Positions 1 to 12,722 are shown, counted from the stretch's first letter. The stretch: 64,000 bases of DNA from Ampelocalamus luodianensis (GCA_036346255.1 CM070626.1:14904001-14968000); one strand, 5' to 3'. The notes: generated by a model from the letters alone, not told the origin. Program-made: numbers and translations.

Positions 1-235
1 GTAGATCTAGTATCTCTCTGTTGATAGTATCTAGTTCTTGAAGCTACCATGATGGGTAGTATACTAGTATGTGGGCATCGAAGCATTGTTGGCAGCGACT
101 ATCCCTCGTCGGCGGCCTCCTCCTCATGGCTAGCATTGCTGCCACCAGCCGGTCACCCGGAGGTGGTTTCTATCTTCTAGATCTAGTTCCCAATCCCATC
201 CCTATTTCGCCCAAATCCTGTGAAGTCATCCAATT

Positions 236-1246
236 TTTTCTTAGATAAGGAAAGAAAAAACATCTCTCAGCCTCTGTATCCGAGGATACACACAACCCAA
301 AGTTTATTACAATAACCGTAATATTCTTAACCAGACAAAACAATCGCCCCATAAACCATAATGAAGCGACAAATAAACACCGACATAAACCAACGGCAAA
401 AGAAATGGCCATAAAAATAGTTAACAACCTTATGAAAATAAACAAAGACATAGAAGTGCTTCAAACATCTTGAAGCCTATTAAATAGCTCCACCTATGCT
501 TGTTGAAGATCTTCCTTGTAATGACCTCCAATGTTTTGCTTCCGGCTACCAAAACATCCCTCCTTCTTTGGCATTGTAAAGCTAACCAAGAGTGAATCCA
601 ATAGATACATCTCAATATAACCTACAGATGATGGTCAATAACTTTCTTGTCAAAAATGATATTATTACGATATAACCAGATAGACCAGCAAAGTGCAGCC
701 GCCTCCACCAAAATATTTGTTTTTAAATCCGAAGTAAGACATACTAATCAGCTCTCAAAGATATTCCTTACAGTATTAGGTATGTTAAGATTGAAAGGAA
801 TTTTAACTATGCGCCAAGCAAAACGGGCAAAGCGACAATCAAAAAATAAATGTTGTATAGTCTCCTTGTGATCACAAAACAACAATTTGTGTCACCTCTC
901 TAGTTCCATTTTAATAAATTATCTTTAGTCAAAGTAAATCCTCTACAAATGTACCATAAGAAAAAAATTATCTTAAGAGGTACTTTAACTTTCCATAACT
1001 TTTGACTTTGAAAACGACAATTGGTGTCACCCAAAACAGCATAATAGATTTGATTGAGAATTGTCCATTCCTATGTAAATTCTTTCGAATCGTATCCTTA
1101 TCCATGGTAAGATGAGCATTGGCTATTTTCACCATAAAATTATTGAAAGCAAGCGAATTTGTGCCAATAATCGCTAAAGTTATCCAATACATGAACAAAT
1201 CCCCGCCAAATCCATCTGAGCCAATTCTAGCCAATCTAGGGCTCAA
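236..1246 (-). pseudogene. LINE (non-LTR retrotransposon) 3' end, zf-RVT region, decayed
   Basis: Read on the minus strand, this stretch gives the carboxyl-terminal part of a plant LINE reverse transcriptase. Segments in order include NGQFSIKSI (about 1050-1090), then CCFCDHKETIQHLFFDC (about 830-885), then ALCWSIWLYRNNIIFDKK (about 645-700). The Cys/His spacing C-x2-C...H-x4-C is that of the zf-RVT domain which follows plant LINE reverse transcriptases. The frame shifts several times and has internal stops, so it cannot be translated. The minus-strand tail near 240-300 resembles the short 3' ends of grass LINEs. The 5' part (endonuclease and catalytic RT) is absent, as expected for 5'-truncated LINE copies. 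No target duplication was identified. Confidence 0.6.
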
Positions 1247-1250
1247 ATTT

Positions 1251-2071
1251 CTTCAGAACATCAAGTCATCAGCGACTCTGCTTTATCTTCATCGCGTCAT
1301 CGTCGACAACCTATCTTCCAATTCCAACTCTAAACAATTCAGGAGTATTGGAGGCCTTAGCAGGCGGTGGTCGCCTCATGGATTCTTGGAGGCAATGCCA
1401 CCCACCGCCGCCGCCATTAGTAGTCGTACAACAACTCTCCTTGGTGAGCAACATCAAATTCCTATTCACTTCAAAAGTTTGCCACCATCCTCATCAGACA
1501 TCTGCAATGGTCTTCGCCGCCACCTTGCAACCTCCGGCATGGTCAAAGCATCCAACGTGTGGAAGGCTTGCAGTTGTTTCAAAAGACTCACGCCCACTAT
1601 GGTACTAATGTAATATCCATCTTGCCCAAGGGCAAATTTGTAACTATAGGGTTCTTGTATTGTTCAAGTTTTTAATATAATTAGGGTTTATTAAAAAAAT
1701 GAAATTTGACATTAATAAAAATTTTATCAAAATTATCACCGTAACATTACTAAGACTTTATAAAAACCACCGTAAAGATTTTAATCTATCATATCAATAT
1801 ATCTACAAATGTGATATTTAAGGTACCTCCTTCATTTTAGATGTCTAGAAAATTCTACAATGATCTTTAAATCAGAAAATAGAAAAGAAATTCTAAAAAA
1901 TCTCTCAATAATCAAAATATAAAAAAGATATATACCACTTATTCAGTGGGCCAGATTATAACAGTGCAGATTAATCATATATAGCTATTATAACTATTGC
2001 AGTTGTACAACAAATACAATTAAATTTTTCGAAAGTCATTAGATTTATGTAACAAATAATGCAATATCTAG
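1251..2071. other. Unassigned stretch, no supported gene
   Basis: The first half (to about 1620) is moderately GC-rich with overlapping frames of low complexity in several phases and no recognisable domain. The second half is AT-rich and non-coding. The only structure seen is at 1950-2100, which is similar to the DNA flanking the next solo LTR at 4472-4505 and 20195-20283 and ends in a Helitron-like terminus. Confidence 0.4.
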
Positions 2072-2100
2072 CCGCACAATTGTGTGGGTAATTCCACTAG
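2072..2100 (+). repeat. Possible Helitron 3' terminus (hairpin + CTAG)
   Basis: A self-complementary 16-mer, CCGCACAATTGTGTGG (one G-T pair), at 2072-2087 is followed ten bases later by CTAG at 2097-2100 and then T. Helitron 3' ends characteristically have a short hairpin about 10-12 bases before a terminal CTRR and insert before T. The matching 5' TC end was not identified, so this is a structural suggestion only. Confidence 0.3.
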
Positions 2101-2132
2101 TTATTAAAACAATAGAAAAGGAAGTCACTATG

Positions 2133-4389
2133 TGTAATATCCCGACTTTTATTTGAGAGTGCAATTCAAATTGAGAGAGAATTAATGTAATTCTCCAATA
2201 GTGCTAGAAATAATTTTTTGAAGAAAATAATTAATCGGTAGAAGATTTCTTTTGGAAAAATGTTTAATCAGGAGAATAGAGGGGGTTTGCTGCGTTTTCC
2301 TGGCAACCTGGGCCTGGGCCTTGGCCCATGAGGCCTGGCCGGCCATAGGGGGGGAGGTGCCACCCTCCCCCAAAACCCTAGCCGCCCTTTTCCCCCTCTC
2401 CTCCCCACCTTGGCCGCCACCTCCCTCCTCTCCCCTTCCCCCTCCATCTTGCGCCTCCCCCTACTGGTTGCAGCCCCTTCTACACCTCCATTGCTGCCGC
2501 CCCAAGCCCCTAGTGCAGCACCCCCACCTCCCAGAGCCGTCCCTTGGTGCCGATCTCCCCGTTGTCGACTTCTCGCGAAGGTAGGAGCGGTGTTTCGTGG
2601 AATTGGCTGATCAAGAAGGAGGGGAACCTCTTCGTGGATCAAACATCGACTTCCTGGTTGCTGCAAGGGTAACGTATGCCGATCCTCATCATTTGATTAG
2701 TGGTAGATGTGTTTTGGATCATAATTGATTAGATCGATTTGCTGCGATTAAAAAGTTAGTTCTGTCCAAAATGTTGTGTGGCCTGTTTCGTGATCTTAGA
2801 GGCCGAATTTGAGATGTTCATCTCCTAGAGTTATGTAGGTATTGTTCTTAGCTTTCGGTGGCCGCCAAGAACACTAAATTCCGTCGAACGGATCAAAAGT
2901 TATGATCATTTTAGTCTCTGCTGTCCAGAATCCTGACGAGAATAAACTGTCAAGTTGTCTTTTAAAATATGAGTGTGTTAATGGAAAATTCAGGGCTTTC
3001 ACCCAACTAGGTTATTGTAGGCCTTGGTCTTAGATTTTGATATTGTTTAATAACACTCAATTCGGAGTTGTAGATTAAAAGTTATGATCGTTTTCATACT
3101 GCTGTCTTATTTGTGTAGACAGATTCTGTACTGCTGTTTCAGTTATCTGTCAGTAAATTAAATTGGCCGAATTGGGTTACCTTGTCAACTAGAGTATTGT
3201 AGATATGCCAGTTAAGAATCCATAGAAATTAGTCTCACTTCATTCCGAGTTCCAGACCAATAGATATGATTTTTACTGTTCTACTGTCCAGTTTCGGGTT
3301 GTGCCTGAGTAGTCTGTTTTCAGATTAGAACTAACTAGTTAATTTTGGGTTGTCGGAAGGCGTTGTAGAACGTTAATGGAAGCGCTCTGTTATATGTTGT
3401 ATTTATTTCAGTACTTACTCAGTAGGCGAGAGGCTTGGTTTAGGACATCTTCTTTGCCTACTACCGCAAGGCTCATGGGAAGGCAAGTACTTTGATGTTC
3501 ATATGTTTGGAGTATGATGCATGCTTGATGACTGTATTGTGTTTTTTCTGATATCCATGAGAATATTAAAAGTTTATGTCCTTTTCTTATGTGTTATATA
3601 CATGAGTATATATATAATGTCTTTCATAATTCATACTTCAGTTCATGCATCCTCTTTCATATGCCTTCCACGGAGTGGATTATAAGACCCATCAATTCCA
3701 AAGATGGGCACGTAAGACCCACCCACCAATGTGGGCAGTTTTGGACACCGTGATGAAACGTTCTTCATAAGGGATTGGGATCCCCGTATTTTGGTTAAAT
3801 GCGGGCTTAAGTGCACACCGACGGGTGTGTCACTAGCTATACCGGTATAAGCATGTGTGCAGTCCATTCTTTTCATTAAATCCATTCATTCTATTCATTC
3901 ATACACTCATTCGGGGTATGTTCGCATTCTTTAAAGATGAGGTCTTGTTCGTATTTGTGGTATGTTCATTTATTCATTGTACTTGCGAGTCACTGACTCA
4001 TTCTTGCTTTGTTTTTTTATTTTAGGTGATCATTGATGCTGGCTCTATCGGAGGAGTAGACACGCACTAATCTTGCAATTCACCATAACCAAGTTCAACA
4101 ATATGATTTAGTTTCTATCTTTCATTCGTTAAGGGATGAACAGTAATAAATAAATTTAAATGGTGAAGGAAGGATACCTTCTCCATGTTATGATTGGTTA
4201 TGTATTGCTTGTGATCTTCGATCATCCTTCGTTACACTTGCTTGAATTCAGACTATTGTCATGCCATGGTTCTATTAAGTAGTGATTTCTTTATATCATT
4301 AGTTGTTATTATTCAAATTCTTCCGCATTATGGATGTATATTAGATGTTTTAGGTGACATCTTGGCTTCCGAATAGCCAGGGTGTTACA
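2133..4389 (+). mobile_element. Solo LTR, Ty3/gypsy type, with intact target duplication
   Basis: The element begins TGTAATATCCCGAC and ends GGTGTTACA, giving the canonical TG...CA termini and a length of 2257 bp. The five bases on either side are identical (CTATG at 2128-2132 and 4390-4394), which fixes both ends. No internal domain is present, so this is a solo LTR left by recombination between two LTRs. Orientation is inferred from the TGTAA(C/T)ATCCC start shared with the coding gypsy element at 52.9-63.3 kb. The GC-rich stretch at 2330-2600 opens frames on both strands but is low-complexity proline/alanine sequence and is not a gene. Confidence 0.85.
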
Positions 4390-5200
4390 CTATGTTCGCT
4401 TTCAAAGGCTATAAATTCTCACATTAATCGGAGAAAAAAGATAAAGATCTACACCGTCAATTTTGGTAGTCCAGATTATAACAGTGTAGATTAATTAGAT
4501 AGATATGAGATGTAACATCCCAAAATCCAAATTCTGGGATTATGTATTTTAAATGCATTAGGAAAATTACTTTGATCATTTGCATATGAAATGTGCTACG
4601 TTGAATTTGGTTTTTGAAATTAAAAGCGAAACTTGAACTACAAACAAATGGGTGCTAAAAAGGAAATAGATAAAATAAAGTAAAATTTTCAGATGAGAGA
4701 ATTGTTTCGGGCTAAATACCCGATGAACCATTCACCAAAAGTTTTACATGAAAACTTGTTTAGAAAAATAAATACAAAGGCATAAAAACAGAACCTTGTT
4801 TGAATTTTGTAGAAATTCACAGAAGGTTTAAGCCTCTAAAAATTATACAAAAGAAACTACATTAGTCTAGAAGCCTACAAAAAAAATTCATTAAATTCTG
4901 AAGTATTTTTCTTGGTGAATAAAATCAGGAATTAAATCAGCCCAAAAATGGAAAAAAATCTTAGCCCTAACTCACCTCTCTCTCTGACTTGTGGGCGGGC
5001 CCACAGGGATCTTCTTCCACCTCGTGGTTTTCTTCACCGCACCCGGTTTCGCCATTGCCCAACCAGCCACGTCACTTCACCGTCCTCTCCTGTGCCCATA
5101 CCTGCCCTTAGCCCGCCTAACTCTGCCCATACGTCGTCGGAACACCCGAGAGCTCTACTGCCGTTGCCAGAGCTCTTCTTCATCAATCTCTACCGCTCTG

Positions 5201-5212
5201 CCTATATAAAGG
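5201..5212 (+). promoter_or_regulatory. TATA box of the split solo LTR
   Basis: CCTATATAAAGG lies about 690 bp into the LTR after a GC-rich stretch. This is the usual arrangement of a grass gypsy LTR promoter and agrees with the plus orientation deduced from the LTR ends. Confidence 0.55.
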
Positions 5213-6013
5213 CTGCCCCAAGCTTCTTTTATTCTCTCCCAACTCCATGTGCTCATTCACTCCCTTCCTCTTCCACTCAATCGAGCTTTAGAGCTCGTAG
5301 AGCGCGAGCCCTAATTCGGCCGTGTGCCGCCACCTTCGTCCCCGACACCATGAAGGGTTTGGTGTCACCCTTATCGCGTCATATCACATTCCAGAGACTC
5401 CTAAGTCTTTACCCTCACTTGATTTCGCTTATGATCCACAAGAGCCCCCAATTTGACCCTTCTTCCTCGTCTCTGGCCGAAATCGCCGCCTCAAGCCCCA
5501 CTGGAGCCCTACTGCACCTCTAGCCGATTCCGTGTACCTGAAGTATCGCCTGGACCCCCTCAAGCTTCTCCAACCAATGCTAGGCCTTCTCTTTCAATCG
5601 AGCTTCTTCTCCACATGCGACCGACCTTGCCACCTTGGCTCACCATCGACAACTCGACTATGACCACCTCCGAGCTACCGCGTCATTCCGATAGACTCCC
5701 AGTAGTCCCTAGATACTTATGTGCACGTTAGATTGTCGCGAGCGTAGCTCATTTGCCATGTCGCCTATTGCCATACCTGCTCTGCTGCTCAACGCCGATG
5801 CAACGCCTCGTCAGGCCACCTCTAGCCTCGTCATCGGTGATGGCATGTACGCAATAGCACAGAGATCCCATTTTGGGCACTCTCCAGCCTCGCGAAGCAC
5901 CACATCGCCAGCAAGATGCGCAGGCGTGAGCAGCACCACATAGCACACAGTGACGAGCACTGTAGCTCGTCATCAAGTGCCTAATCCCAGTCATTAAACA
6001 CTAAGTGACATTT

Positions 6014-7539
6014 TGTAGGACCGAAAAGGCGACTAGAGGGGGGTGAATAGGAGCTTAACCAAATTTTTCTTTATCGATTAGATTCAACACAAATTTCACT
6101 CCAATAGCTATGAGAGCTATGAAGATCAATAGAAAAGACACAAGTGGAAGACTTATGTTGATCTTTTCGCTTTACGAAGGAGGGTTCAAAACCGAGCAAA
6201 AACGAAAATCATGATCTAAAACTTGCTCGTGGAGATTGATGATCTTGAAGATCCTATATGTATTCCCACACATCACAGCAAGGTAGAAGAGGCAAGAGAT
6301 CAACCAAAACTCACGGATCAAGGAAAGACCCAAAATCACCAAATAGAGAGAAGGAAGAACACAAAGAGACACAACTTTGGGAAATCATCCATAGATTGAT
6401 TCACGATGTTGCTTGTTACAACCACTCCTCAAGGAGGACAAGAGCTCAATCCATGAGCACACAATCAACTCAACTCCCTAGAACCCTAAGCCTCTCTCTT
6501 TCTCTCTAAGTCCCTAAAGCCAAACTAGGGTTTGCAAATGGAGTACATAGGATGGCTTGTCCATCACATCCCCTATTTATAGAGAGGCCTAGCTTCTTGA
6601 AGAAGTTTGGGGTGGCTTGTCCAGCACACCCCCTTCCTGGCTTCTTGAAGAAGTTTGGGGTGGCTTGTCCAAAGACACCCCTTTCTCGGCTTCTTGAAGA
6701 AGTTTGGGGTGGCTTCTCCAAAGACACCCCTATTCCTAGCTTCTAGAAGAAGTTTCTCTAATGGGCTCCCTAAGGCCCAACATGACGGGAGATTACGCAC
6801 GCATTTTAAAGTGCCGAAACCATCGTCTCTTGACCTAAACCACTTCATCTTGCGCCGCCCCGCGCCGTGGTTTAGCCAAACGTCACAAAGGTGGTATTTG
6901 GTGAAATTACCAAAATACCCTTCTCGATCCTTCTCCAAGACCGAGTCCAATCCAGCGAAGCAATCGCCGCTTCGCCACGTGTAGGTTGATCAACGGCTCA
7001 TCATGTCGGCAAGTCTCTCCGCCCGCATCCTCCGGAACCACCAAGGCACTTGCACCCCGCGCCGCTTGATCAAATCCGCCGCACCGAATCGCCTGCTCGG
7101 TCATCTCGCCCATTCTGCGCCACGCTTGAGCCAATTGACCTCACCGGCATCCATGATCGTTTCGGACCTCAGCTCTCCAAGCTTAGTCCCGATCCTCTCG
7201 CCGTTGACCGTCATTGACTTTCAAGACACCTGCACAGCAATAGACAGAGAAATCGTCTCCGGGAACAAGTTCTTCACAACTTGACCCACGTCAGTGAAAA
7301 CATGCAGTATGCAACATATGCAAAGATAAACATGGATATGACCAATCCTAAACAACAATTCTCCAAACGAATCACCAATCAGAACAAAACCGGTCAGACC
7401 GCTTCCAGCGCCGGTCAGACCGCTTGAACCTGACAACCTTTGAACATTTGCCGAAAATACGAGAAATAGCAAACTAAAAATGTCATTGCCAATTGTAACA
7501 TCATCTTAATATCGTGCATATATCCTCATGATATCCACA
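6014..7539 (-). repeat. Ty1/copia 3' LTR
   Basis: 1526 bp beginning TGTAGGACCG and ending ATATCCACA in the displayed strand. It is closely similar to the other LTR. On the minus strand its TATA box is at 6571-6585 (CTCTATAAATAGGG). Three to four 48-50-bp tandem units at about 6588-6760 lie just upstream of the TATA box in the transcriptional sense, so they belong to U3. A 20-base segment near 7395-7420 differs from the partner LTR by a small rearrangement. Confidence 0.92.
6588..6760 (-). repeat. U3 tandem repeats (48-50 bp) with TTCnnGAA pairs
   Basis: Four copies of TTCTTGAA or TTCTAGAA begin at 6594, 6642, 6691 and 6741, each inside a repeat unit containing GGGGTGGCTT. The pattern TTCnnGAA is the inverted pair of heat-shock-element pentamers. 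A heat response is an inference from the motif and its place upstream of the TATA box. Confidence 0.6.
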
Positions 7540-7552
7540 ATCTCCCCCTTGA
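7540..7552 (-). other. Polypurine tract of the Ty1/copia element
   Basis: On the minus strand the sequence TCAAGGGGGAGAT abuts the 3' LTR. This is the plus-strand primer site typical of plant copia elements and confirms the minus orientation. Confidence 0.85.
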
Positions 7553-9017
7553 TGAACACATTGGCAATCTTCCAGAAAATGTAAGTTTGGTGTTTGAAAA
7601 GTAAAGAAATCGTCGTTTTCGCGCAAAGGCACAACTTGGTTCATAAGCAAGAGAAAGCCATGGAAATGACCAAGCTGGCTTCAGAATAGTTAAGACAAGT
7701 GAGATAAGGCAGCAGAAGGCACAAAAGCTTCAATTTCCAGAGAATCGCTAAAATCTCTCTTAAGGTCTATATGAAAGAACAATTGTTCTATTTGACCTTC
7801 GATCATTGTGAGTCTTCAAGAATTGCAATTCAGATTCGTAAAAGGCAATAAAACCAAAAAACTGCAATTGAGATGCTCCCACTGCAATGATCACCAATTT
7901 TCATGAAAGTTTCACTTTTTCTCAAGACTCAAACATCCCTTAAAAACAACATTTTTATCAATCTTTCTCCCTTTGACAATGTATTCAACAAGATACATGG
8001 AAGAAGATAGAGCATGAAGGAAACAGAATGGTGCAAATTTTTGTTTTTGTTTTGATTTTTAGCAACAGAGCCATGAGAATTATCCAAGAAGACTAGACAA
8101 GTATTACACCAAGCCATATTATGTGAAGTAGCAATGTTCCATCATGGCAAAACATATATAACAAGCTAACGCCAACAGAGCAATAACTGTGTGGAAATAA
8201 AAGCTTAGCATGTAAAGATATTGAAGATCATAGTTTAACTAAAGGTATCCAAAAAGGAGTCAAGCCATGTCTATAAGCAAAATGGAGCCAGAAATTAAAC
8301 AAAGAGTCAATTTTGAGCATTCCGAGTGCAATTATAAATCAATTTGTTCAAGCACGCGGAATTTTAGCACATTTTAGCACTTTGTTGAAATACTTCAGTT
8401 TTATCTTAGTAAAGCAAGTCTGGACTAGGAGCCATCCACAACGCCTCCTAAGCTTCACCAAAAGATAATGTTGTTTTCTTAGCAATGTGCTAGATCTCAA
8501 GCCTTGCGCACCATCTCAAGCAAGAAAGCTTAAAAGAGTGATCTAGGTCATCCAAAACTCCCCCTGAGTTCAAGCCTAGTACAATGGCAAGCCGTCTCAT
8601 GAGAAAGAATTGGTGAGATCAAAATTTTTTTTTTGCACAGAAAAGCTTATAATTTTTCATTTGCTTGACTCGGCTCATTTCAAAACTCATATCAGATTCA
8701 AGACTCAATTAAGCGTATATGACATGGCGTGAATCATAAGAGGATCACTAAAGCAAAACTAGTCACAAGTTTTAAGAAGTTATGTTTTGATTCAAATTGC
8801 TCACAGATAATTTAACTATCATGGCAAAAACTAAGCTACATATGAAAAGCCATAACAGAAGTCTTAGCACACTATCACAAGACACGGCAAGATATAAAGT
8901 ATGAAAACAAGTCATACAAGGATAATAATCAAAGCTCCATTAAAATATATTACAATGCAAGTTGTAGAAAAGACAATGCATTATGATACAATGAATGCAA
9001 AAGAGCAAAACTCCCCC
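7553..9017 (-). other. Ty1/copia 3' untranslated region
   Basis: AT-rich DNA between the RNase H stop and the polypurine tract. No open frame with recognisable similarity was seen on either strand. It is part of the retrotransposon and holds no separate gene. Confidence 0.6.
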
Positions 9018-9428
9018 TCAAAACAGGCCAAGAGGACTAATAACCCCTAACTCTCCCCGCAAAGTAGCAAAACGAGAAGAATCAAGAGCCTTAGTGAAAA
9101 TATCAGCAACCTGCTGCTCAGACTCAACAAAATGAAGCACTACATCACCTTTCTCAACATGGTCTCTAAGAAAATGATATCGAATATCAATGTGCTTGGT
9201 CCTAGAGTGTTGCACTGGGTTTTTGGCAATGTTTATGGCACTAGTGTTATCACAGAAAAGAGGAACACTATCCAAAAATAACCCATAGTCCGCAAAGTAG
9301 ACAAGATCCAGAGAACTCGAGAGCAATCGCTGTCTGCAGCTACATACTCGGCCTCGGCAGAGTGGGTGTGCAATGTAAGACTGTTTCGAGAAGACCAAGA
9401 AATAAGAGATGTGCCCAAGAAATGACAA
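9018..9428 (-). pseudogene. Ty1/copia RNase H domain and pol carboxyl terminus
   Basis: This 136-residue minus-strand segment contains VPLFCDNTSAINIAKNP, the DNxSAI motif of copia RNase H, followed by RTKHIDIRYHFLRDHVEKGD and ADIFTKALDSSRFATLRGEL, the standard end of copia polyproteins. The upstream part with AEAEYVAADSDC lies in a different frame (about 9340-9390), so at least one frameshift separates the halves of the domain. The stop at 9018 is followed by the element's 3' untranslated region. Confidence 0.85.
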
Positions 9429-9429
9429 G

Positions 9430-10586
9430 TGCCGTAAGTACTCTTCCTATCCACTCTACACCCCGCAAAATCAGCATCGTAAAAGCTCAATCGAGATAGC
9501 GTAATCAAGAAAACAGAGTCCAAAATCAAGAGTGTCTTGAAGGTACTGAATATGCGCCGCATCGCTTGACGATGAGAAGCACGAGGGAAGCTCAAATCGA
9601 GCGCACGCACACAAACAATTGTATGTCCGGCCGACACGCTGAGGTAGAGGAGGGAGCCGATCATGTCTGCGGTATTCCTTCCGATCCACGGGCTCTCCAT
9701 CCTCATCGTGGTCCAAAGACGGTGGTTGTGGCAATGGGAGTAGACATTGGTCATCTGCTTCCCATGTCGAAACGCCAAGAAGGTCTTTTGTATACTTACT
9801 TTGATGAACGAAAGTGCCTTCTTTCGGCTTGCTTGACTTGAAGACCAAGGAAGAAGGTCAATTCTCCCATCATGCTCATCTCGAACTCCCGCTCATAGAA
9901 TCAAAATCTAGACACCAAAGCATGAGAAGAACCACCGAATATGATATCATCCACATAAATCAACCAATAAAAAGTCAACGCCATGCTCGAGAGTGAACAA
10001 GGTTTTATCAACCAAACCCATTTTAAATTCATTATCAAGTAGGAAACTCTTAAGTTTATCATACCAAGCTCTAGGAGCTTGCTTCAATCCATACAAGGCT
10101 TTGAGAGTTTAAAACACGATTTGGGAACTTATGATTTACAAAGCAAGGAGGTTGCTTGACATAGACCTCTTCTTCTATGAAACCATTAAGAAATGCACTT
10201 TTGACATCCATTTGAAAAAGCTTAAAGCCCTTAGAAGAAGCAAAAGCTAGCAGTATGCGAATGGCTTCTAATCTAGCAACAGGAGCAAAAGTCTCTTCAA
10301 AGTCTAAGCCCTCTACCTGAGAATAACCTTGAGCTACAAGCCTAGCCTTGTTGCGAACTACCAACCCATCCTCACTTTGCTTATTTTTGAAAATCCATTT
10401 TGTTCCAATTACATGAATATTAGGTGGAGGTTCAACTAAGGTCCAGACTTTGTTTCTTTCAAAATTTTCAAGTTCTTCATGCATGGCATTGACCCAAGAG
10501 GAATCAGACAAAGCATGGGTGACATCTCGGGGTTCAAAAGACGCGACAAAAGCAGAATGTGCATGAGAATCAGGAGAATTAAACAC
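9430..10586 (-). pseudogene. Ty1/copia reverse transcriptase, frameshifted
   Basis: The amino end (10586-10071) carries NKVWTLVEPPPNIHVIGTKW, then KARLVAQGYSQVEGLDFEET and FQMDVKSAFLNGFIEEEVYV, which are signature blocks of copia reverse transcriptase, including the first catalytic aspartate (MDVKSAF). The active-site block reads IYVDDIIFGGSS at about 9930-9960 in another frame, with YVDD at 9946-9957. The thumb and connection region continues through VFKSSKPKEGTFVHQSKYTK (from 9848) toward RNase H. At least three frameshifts and several stops interrupt it. Confidence 0.88.
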
Positions 10587-10685
10587 GAGCGAGTGACTCG
10601 CTCATTGAGATCTCCAATCATCTGCACAGGCGGATGTCGTCGCTGGATGTGAAGAGGAGCTCCTGGTGCAGAAGTGGCCTCTACC

Positions 10686-12200
10686 TCATGGGCTGTGGAG
10701 GTAGGAGCAGAGCCACTCAGGTCGTCGGTGAAGATAGGAGGAGGCCGCCACCAAGCCGAGTAGTGGTAGCGTGCTCTCCAACCATCTCGTAAGAGACTTG
10801 AGGATGGATTGGGTCCTCATCCTTAGAGTCATCGTCGACGAAGATGCTTTCTCGAATATCAGTAACCTGTGTACCTGCAGCATCGGGTCTAGTACCAGAA
10901 CTAGCCTCATCAAAGGTGACTTCGCAAGTCTCAACAATTTTGTTAGTATCCAAATTAAATACACGATAGCCACGAGAATGAGCGGGATATCCAAGAAATA
11001 TGCCATCGTAACATCTAGATTCAAATTTATCCAAATTGCCATGTTTAAGAATGAAGCACTTGCAACCAAAAATCTTGAAATGAGAGACTTTAGGCCTATG
11101 ACCAAATCTAAGCTCATAAGAAGTCTTGCCAATCACAGATCTCAAGAAAACCCTATTAGACACATAACAAGCAAGAGAGATTGCCTCACCCAAAATCTCC
11201 TAGGTGTGGAATTGCTCATCTAGCAAGGTTCTAGCCATTTCTACAAGGGTCCTGTTCTTCCTCTCTACAACGCCATTCTGCTGGGGAACTCTAGGAGAAG
11301 AGAACTGATGCTCAATTCCCCTATCAGTGCAGAAAGTGGCAAAAGAAGAGTTCTTGAATTCTGTCCCATTGTCACTCCTAATGACTCTCAAAGCTCCAGA
11401 AGATCAACGACTAGTCTAAGGACCAATTCTCTAAAAAATCCAAAAGCCTCGTCCTTAGAAACCAGAAAATAAACCCAAGAATATCTGGAGAAGTCATCCA
11501 CAAACACAAGCACATACCATTTCCCACCAGCAGACTGAACTCTAGAAGGGCCAACAGTGTCTAAGTGCAAGAGCGACTGGACCATCGGTCATCACTAAAG
11601 TAAGAGGTGGATGAGAAGCGTAAAACCATCTTACCATGTCTACAGGAGCGCATACTAGGTCTCTAACAACCTTCGCTTTAGGCAAACCTCTAATCAAATC
11701 CTTGCTAACGACTCTAGTCAAGTGATCAAAACCTATGTGTCCAAGTCTACGATGCCATAAGACTAGATCATGAGAATCGTGGCTACAAGACATCTAGAAT
11801 CTGGAAGTAGAAGAGACACCAAATCAGCACTAAAAATCCTCTCAAACCTAGTGATCCCAAAGACATGCTCACCGAGGAGTCCAGAACTCTACACTCACCA
11901 CTCTTAAACATTACCTCGAGACCTCATCAGCAGCGGTGAAAGCAGATAGCAGATTATACCTTAGCTTACTTACCAAAGCGACGCCCTTAAGCATGAACTT
12001 GTTGTTGACGCAAGATCGTGCCCTTTGTCGTCACTTGTCCCGTAGCAAGATCCCCAAATGTGATCAACTCATTGCCGGATGCACGTGTGAGGGAGGAGAA
12101 CCATCTAGAATCTCCACCATGTGTCGAGAACATCCAGAGTCAACAAGCCATATGTCCTCCTTCCTCGCACGACGGACTCCACAGGCATAAGCAGGAACAT
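10686..12200 (-). pseudogene. Ty1/copia protease, GAG-pre-integrase and integrase, frameshifted
   Basis: The protease signature WLVDSGCSRHM (catalytic DSG) is at about 12110-12165. The GAG-pre-integrase block HDLVLWHRRLGHIGFDHLTR is at about 11720-11790. The integrase core follows, with SAGGKWYVLVFVDDFSRYSW (catalytic D in VDDFS, about 11490-11550), MRVIRSDNGTEFKNSSF (second D, about 11340-11390) and VPQQNGVVERKNRTL (catalytic E, about 11240-11290). The C-terminal segment with YELRFGHRPKVSHFKIFGCK runs to about 10900, and a low-complexity linker continues toward the reverse transcriptase. The blocks lie in several frames, so the polyprotein is broken repeatedly. Confidence 0.88.
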
Positions 12201-12722
12201 CCGCGCCAAGATCTTGGGGTTAGTAATAAAAGACTTGGGAATCCAAAGATCGAGCCACACGATGCTTGGGAACACCAATGTAAGCAATAAAATGGTTAGG
12301 AGAAAATCATCGAATGCACATGAGAAACACCTAGACCTCTCCGAATCGACCTACCAAAAGGTCGGACTCCCCTGCCTAGATGCTACCCGTGGTCTCTCTC
12401 CATGATATCCTAAACCAGAATGTTGTCTAGAACTTCCAAAAGAATCAAAGAAGTCATCTACAAACCTAGGCCTATGTCTAGCAGAAAAGACAGGCTGCCT
12501 AGCTTTAGAGACTACAGTAGGTGAAGAAACTCCTCTAATGTATCTCAACGCACTTATCCTCCCCTTTCTCTCAATCTTTGCTCTACGAAAGCAGAACTCA
12601 ACAATATGACCATCCTTCTTGCAGAAAGTGCAATGGTACTTGACCTTTTGAGGGGTCTTACCTTCTGAAATAGAAACACTTGTCTTGCTAGAAAGAGTTT
12701 GGGCAAAACCGCAGATCTAAAA

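Noticed and set aside
2252..2666. Overlapping open frames on both strands in a GC-rich stretch
   Set aside because: They lie inside a solo LTR bounded by a perfect target duplication, are Pro/Ala/Arg-rich and have no domain.
4948..5943. Plus-strand frames up to 191 residues
   Set aside because: They flank the TATA box of the split solo LTR and are low complexity; LTR sequence explains them.
6552..6746. Regular short repeats resembling a CRISPR array, with an open frame reading KKFGVACP repeatedly
   Set aside because: The units are contiguous 48-50-bp tandem repeats without unique spacers, present in both copia LTRs in a plant genome.
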